From the NCBI GenBank assembly GCA_963691705.1, contig OY829541.1, positions 67,675,189 through 67,739,188 on the forward strand: a DNA stretch of 64,000 nucleotides. The letters run 5' to 3'. The DNA comes from Viola odorata (taxonomy: Eukaryota; Streptophyta; Magnoliopsida; Malpighiales; Violaceae). The position numbers were made by a program, and so were the translations under genes. Numbering within the stretch: the first letter of the stretch is position 1; each line of letters starts with the position of its first letter. This document shows, piece by piece, positions 59,750-64,000 of this stretch. A model generated the notes under the pieces. It was not told the DNA's origin and did not search any database. It saw only the letters and a program-made list of their open reading frames with translations.

Positions 59750-62190
59750 GTGCCGGTGGTGAGCCGATTTTTTAGGTTTCGTTTCCTGTCTAAATTGCGA
59801 TGTCTGAATCTCTGTTTACAATGAATGTGGCCTGTTTCTTTTCTTGTCAAACCACCCTTCCCTTAGCGTTTATTTTATTTATTTAGTAAGTACTTATTTA
59901 GAAAACGATGAGTTGAAATATCTACTAACACTTCTACAAGAAGTATTTTATTGAATTAATTATTTAAGTTATTGCTCAAAAAGGAAAATTTTAAATTCTT
60001 AAAAGATGAGATGAATTCACATGTATTTTTTTATATTATAACAAATAGAATTTCATTGGTTGAATTTTGGAACATTCGAAAGATTTTGTTTTATCAATCT
60101 TATAAATATATAAAGATAAAATAAGACAATATTTGTTTTTTTGATTTTATAATAGTCTAATAGCATACATACACCATACTGTATGATATACATTTTATGA
60201 TACAATAAATATGTATACGAATTTAAAATGACTAAATATTAAATATTAATATATAAAAAAGTAATTAATATTTATATTTATATATAAACAAATATTTGAT
60301 ATGTTTAACAAATATCTAATACACATCAATCAATATCGAGTAAGTATAACAATTAAAGTCGAATACGACGTACGAGCCTAACACATATGTAGGAAGAATT
60401 TTAAAGTATATAAGATTAAATCACTTAGATTTAGAGTTTCAAAATTGTCATTGAAAAATATAATAGTTAATTATTTATATTCATGCAATGTGTAATACAT
60501 TAATACAAATTAAATCCTAAAACTTTGAACAATTAACTCTAGTAGATAATGATATTGAAATACAAATACCCTAAATCTAAATCATAATGTTCATTATCCA
60601 AATTTATTCTCTTGTTGTAATCTAATTAGTAATTACATTTTTTTAATAAAAATTGACATGATTTTTTGTTACAATAATTTAATTTAATTTTTTATTAAGT
60701 AAAATACTGAACAATAATCATATATATAAAATATATTGTAATGACTATATATTAAAGTAATGATTAACGGTAATATTACTAGTGTATCGTATTATTAATA
60801 ATTAATGGTCTTAATTTATACATATAATTAATTGATAGACATCGCTATTACAATTTACAATACCGTACTATTTTCTAATTAAAATTTTAAATTTCTTATT
60901 ATGATAAAACTTTTTCCCCATAATTCTTACATAAATTTCCTTCTTAATAATTTTTTTATATTTAAAATTTTAAATAAACTTTTTTAATTAAGTTTAAAAT
61001 AAAATAAAAGCAAAAAAGATTAAAAAAAATCTATTTCTTACTACCGCAAAAATATTTTCTTATCATAATAATTATTATATAATTTCGTTAATAAAATTTC
61101 TATTTAAAATCTCAAATAAAAGGAAAAAAGAATTCTTTTAATTAAATTTAAAAGAAAAATGTATAAACTTTCATAGTAATTTGTATGTAGTTTTCTTAAT
61201 AAAATTTTCTATTTAAAATAACAAAAAAAAAATGATGACTTTTAATTAAATTTAAAATAAAACAAATCTAAAAAAAGGATGTTCAAACCTCTAGCAATGA
61301 GGGAGACAAGCGAGGAGTTAACAACTAGACAAAAACTAAAATTTGATATCATAAGTTAACCACCATACCAAAGCTAAAATTTGATATCAATTTTTGTACA
61401 CCCCTACTAGTTGGTACCATACGAATAAAGATTGGTTTTTATACCGTGAGTTTGAGAATAAAATTGGGTATAAAGTCCGATTACCTGCGAAAAATATCTT
61501 ATGACATTCCTGAAGAAAAAAAAACGAAAAAACAGTAATAATTCTTAAGAAAATCTTTATTGAAAAAAATAACTGTAGTGTACAATATAGGAAAAAAAAA
61601 TAACATTAATAATTAATTTTTTAAAGAATTATAAAAAAAATCAAAACAAATAGGAAGAAAATTGACAAGGTTGAAAAATCAAAAAATAAAAATCATAGTG
61701 ATCATCTAATTTCCGCTCACCATATTGATTTCCTAGAACCGGGTAGCACTGGAAAATTTCTCCCTCATAAGAATCATAATTAACAAAAGTGATAATTTTT
61801 TGAATAATTTTAACAAGTTAAATAAAATTTAAAACCAGGGGAAATTTTGAAAATTGAAAAAAATCAAGAAAAAACATGAAAACATGTCAAAAATTATAAT
61901 TGTAATAAGTTAAGTTTGACTTATATCATATGTTAACAGTATTATGTTTATTTATATATTGTATCATTTCTTTGGGAAATTAGGATTAAAGGTAGCCTTA
62001 ATTACCGTCATTAATATATTTTTATCATTAAATGTAGGTGTAAATAGTTATTACTATTACAAAATAAAACATTATTATAATAAATTTAAAATAAGGTACC
62101 GAATAAATTTAATTAACCTAAGAACATAAATCAACTAATTAAGGGTTATTCTAGTGTAATTATTTTTGATACCATTTTTGCTAAGCATGA
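59750..62190. other. very AT-rich intergenic DNA
   Basis: Over 2 kb with very low GC, many poly(A/T) runs and no coherent frame. GTTCAAACCTCTAGCAATG and two CTAAAATTTGATATCA blocks at 61278-61395 resemble the remnants near 53.6 kb. Confidence 0.55.
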
Positions 62191-62573
62191 CCCACCCAAT
62201 AACCCAATAAATCAACTTTCTACTCTTCTTTGGAACTGATCCACCGCTGAAGATGCCATACTTGTGCTGCTAGGTGAGTAATTGGCCCTTCGGCAAATAT
62301 ACGGGGGAATCATGAAAGTTTGGATCTTTATGCAACGTAGTTGATTGTTAGTGTGTTTGTGCAGTACTTAAATTCTGCATATTTTTGCTAATTTTTTGGT
62401 TTTTCTGGGAGTTCTGGGGTTAATCACAGGCTTATCTGGTGTTTTTAGGGATTGGGGTGTCGTTTGGTACTTATAAACCTGCTAAAGTTGGAGTCTTTTT
62501 GAACAACCGTGTATTGTGCAAGGACTGCTAACTTAACTGGTAAGGGATAAGATCAGTTCTAAAGGAGTGGGGA

Positions 62574-62631
62574 GAGCGCTTACGTGAGGGAATTGGTTAA
62601 CTGAGCGCTTACGTGAGGGAATTGGTTAACT
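62574..62631. repeat. exact 29-bp tandem duplication
   Basis: The unit begins GAGCGCTTACGTGAGGGAAT and ends TGGTTAACT. It is repeated head to tail without a mismatch at 62574-62602 and 62603-62631, so the duplication is recent. Confidence 0.9.
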
Positions 62632-62916
62632 GAGCCGCTTAATAGGTTATTGTATTTGGTTGGAAGCCAACTTTGGAAGTTTCTTGGTCAGTCCTTGCCA
62701 TTCAATTTGACTTTTTCCTCTTTTTCTGCTCTGCTTTTATTGAATTGTATTGAATTGAACTGTCAAGAAAATTCGTATATATCTGGGTTTTATGCTCGTG
62801 ATCTTGTTTTGTTCCTTTCAATCGGCTTGAATAGCAAAAGAGAGAGGGTGCAGTATTGTTTAATATTTGTAGAATCTATTCTTTTTCTGGTTAGTGTGTA
62901 GATAATTTAAGTTGAT

Positions 62917-63540
62917 ATGTGGAAAAAGTTCAAGAGAGGATAGTTGGAGGTCAGATTCTTCTTCCTGGGACATGATGAAGGAGTTCGACGATAACATTCC
63001 TGCTAGAGAGTTTGATAATTTTCAGGTAGGTGTTTTAGATAATTGCTGAATGCCATTCCTAGTTTCTCATACAGCTGCTTTTAATGAGGTTTTGAAAATA
63101 TTATCATTTGAGTTGCTTTTAATGGTAATTTTGTTGTGTAGTTTGTTAATTTCACGGAAATCATGTCGAAGAATGTGGACATATCATGTAAGGAGACAGA
63201 GTTTGCAGTTGCTGCTCTGATGGAAATTCCACCCCAGTATAAAGCATAAAACCTTCCTTTCAATTACTTGTTTATATAGTTCGTTAATTACTTCGAGAGT
63301 TCATACTTAAAACATCATCAATGATCTTATTTCACAGTCATCCGAAGGGTAATGTTGCCGAGAGGATTCCCTCCTCCACCTGTATATGGTGCAACCTCTT
63401 CTGCTACCTCTAAGCCTTCTCGATCTACTAGTTTCAGTCCGAGTGTTCCTTCTTACTAGGCAGACAGTAGACCAGTCATTTCTGCTCCACCTGCTCCACC
63501 TTCCACAAGTTCAACTGACGATAATCAAATTAGTATTCTT
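62917..63540 (+). pseudogene. unrecognised gene relic, three exon-like pieces
   Basis: Pieces: about 62917-63025 (MWKKFKRG, a frame break, then DSWRSDSSSWDMMKEFDDNI and PAREFDNFQ before a GTAGGT donor); 63142-63249 (FVNFTEIMSKNVDISCKETE, FAVAALMEIPPQYKA, then TAA); and about 63338-63540 after an ACAG acceptor (VIRRVMLPRGFPPPPVYGAT, SSATSKPSRSTSFSPSVPSY, an in-frame TAG, then ADSRPVISAPPAPPSTSSTD). Spacing and composition suggest one ancestral protein with a proline/serine-rich tail. A frame break and a stop inside open sequence argue that it is dead. A plausible leader donor lies near 62272 (GCTAG/GTGAGT). I cannot name the family. Confidence 0.55.
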
Positions 63541-64000
63541 TTAAACACCTATCATTTATCTAACTAATCCCTTAAGTATTTGAGTTCATACTGTGGAATC
63601 GGAATCTGATCTCCAGATTGGCTAATTTTGATTGGACAACTCACCAGATTGCGCCGGTGGAATAGGAATCTGATCTCCGGGAATTCAATTTTTAATCCAA
63701 CGAAGAAAAGGGAGATGGGTGGGATGATTTTGCGGCGGAGGAGGAATTTCGGGTTCCTTTCTCAGCGCCGATGGTGATGGGTGGTGGCGGTGGTGATGAC
63801 GGAATTGATTTACAGCCAAAGAAGGAAATTAACCTGCGGAAGAGGAGGACAATGAATGCGCCGCGGCTGCTGAAATTGATTTGAAGAGCGCGAATGTGAA
63901 GTCGCCGAGCGCGAAGCTGCTTGTAAGGCCGAGTTATCTCGACGCGAGGTACTTTATAAGATGAGATGAGAAATGATAAAGATAAAAGATGAAGGAGACG
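63541..64000. other. window end, no gene supported
   Basis: GGAAT-GGAATCTGATCTCC occurs twice (about 63598 and 63658). The last 300 bp are more GC-rich (GAAGAGGAGGACAATGAATG, GAGCGCGAATGTGAAGTCGC) and could be the start of a gene continuing beyond the window, but no frame is convincing. Confidence 0.35.

Noticed and set aside
59539..59850. 103-codon minus-strand frame
   Set aside because: It is produced by the GA-rich minisatellite and is low complexity (LSLRRRRALSLPSR).
61944..62129. 61-codon frame with hydrophobic and tyrosine-rich content
   Set aside because: AT-rich DNA alone gives such I/Y/N/K-rich peptides; no splice sites or homology.

Overview
The window is nuclear DNA from a flowering plant, most likely a eudicot. 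Genes have many introns with GT-AG borders, intergenic DNA is AT-rich and holds small DNA transposons, and nearly every recognisable protein belongs to a plant family. I cannot name the species. No rRNA, tRNA, CRISPR array or organelle insert was recognised.

Layout. 0-2.4 kb: upstream DNA with a Stowaway-like MITE. 2.4-8.8 kb (+): a complete 19-exon gene for golgin candidate 6, a p115/Uso1-type vesicle tether. 9.2-13.4 kb (-): a degenerate LRR/kinase chimera, then an intact intronless LRR receptor-like protein (RLP). 15.1-20.4 kb (+): a dead glucuronokinase gene, cut short by a degenerate RLP fragment. 21.6-22.2 kb (-): a small conserved gene of unknown function. 22.6-24.1 kb (+): a broken TruB-type pseudouridine synthase gene. 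24.7-27.6 kb (-): a DUF707 membrane protein. 30.3-33.7 kb (+): SGF29, the SAGA histone-mark reader. 34.4-36.1 kb (-): a GDSL esterase. 37.4-39.8 kb (+): SURF2. 40.3-43.5 kb (-): a uridine kinase/UPRT-like protein. 43.8-48.0 kb: a Harbinger-like MITE and a 2.9-kb element with gene-like exons. 48.8-52.7 kb (-): a PMT-type putative methyltransferase. 54.4-58.8 kb (+): two more RLP copies, one frameshifted and one truncated with a stop. 58.9-64 kb: AT-rich DNA, a GA-rich minisatellite and an unrecognised gene relic.

Two histories overlap. A conserved block (PMT, SURF2, GDSL, TruB, glucuronokinase) appears in the order I recall for Arabidopsis At5g14430-At5g14470, with other genes interleaved. Around and inside it, one RLP family has spread into five copies or fragments, of which only the one at 10.1-13.4 kb is open. 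The two block genes nearest the left-hand RLP cluster, glucuronokinase and TruB, are both dead. I found no convincing new system. The most notable items are the RLP invasion of the glucuronokinase gene, the LRR/kinase relic, and the transposon-bounded gene-like unit at 45.2-48.0 kb.
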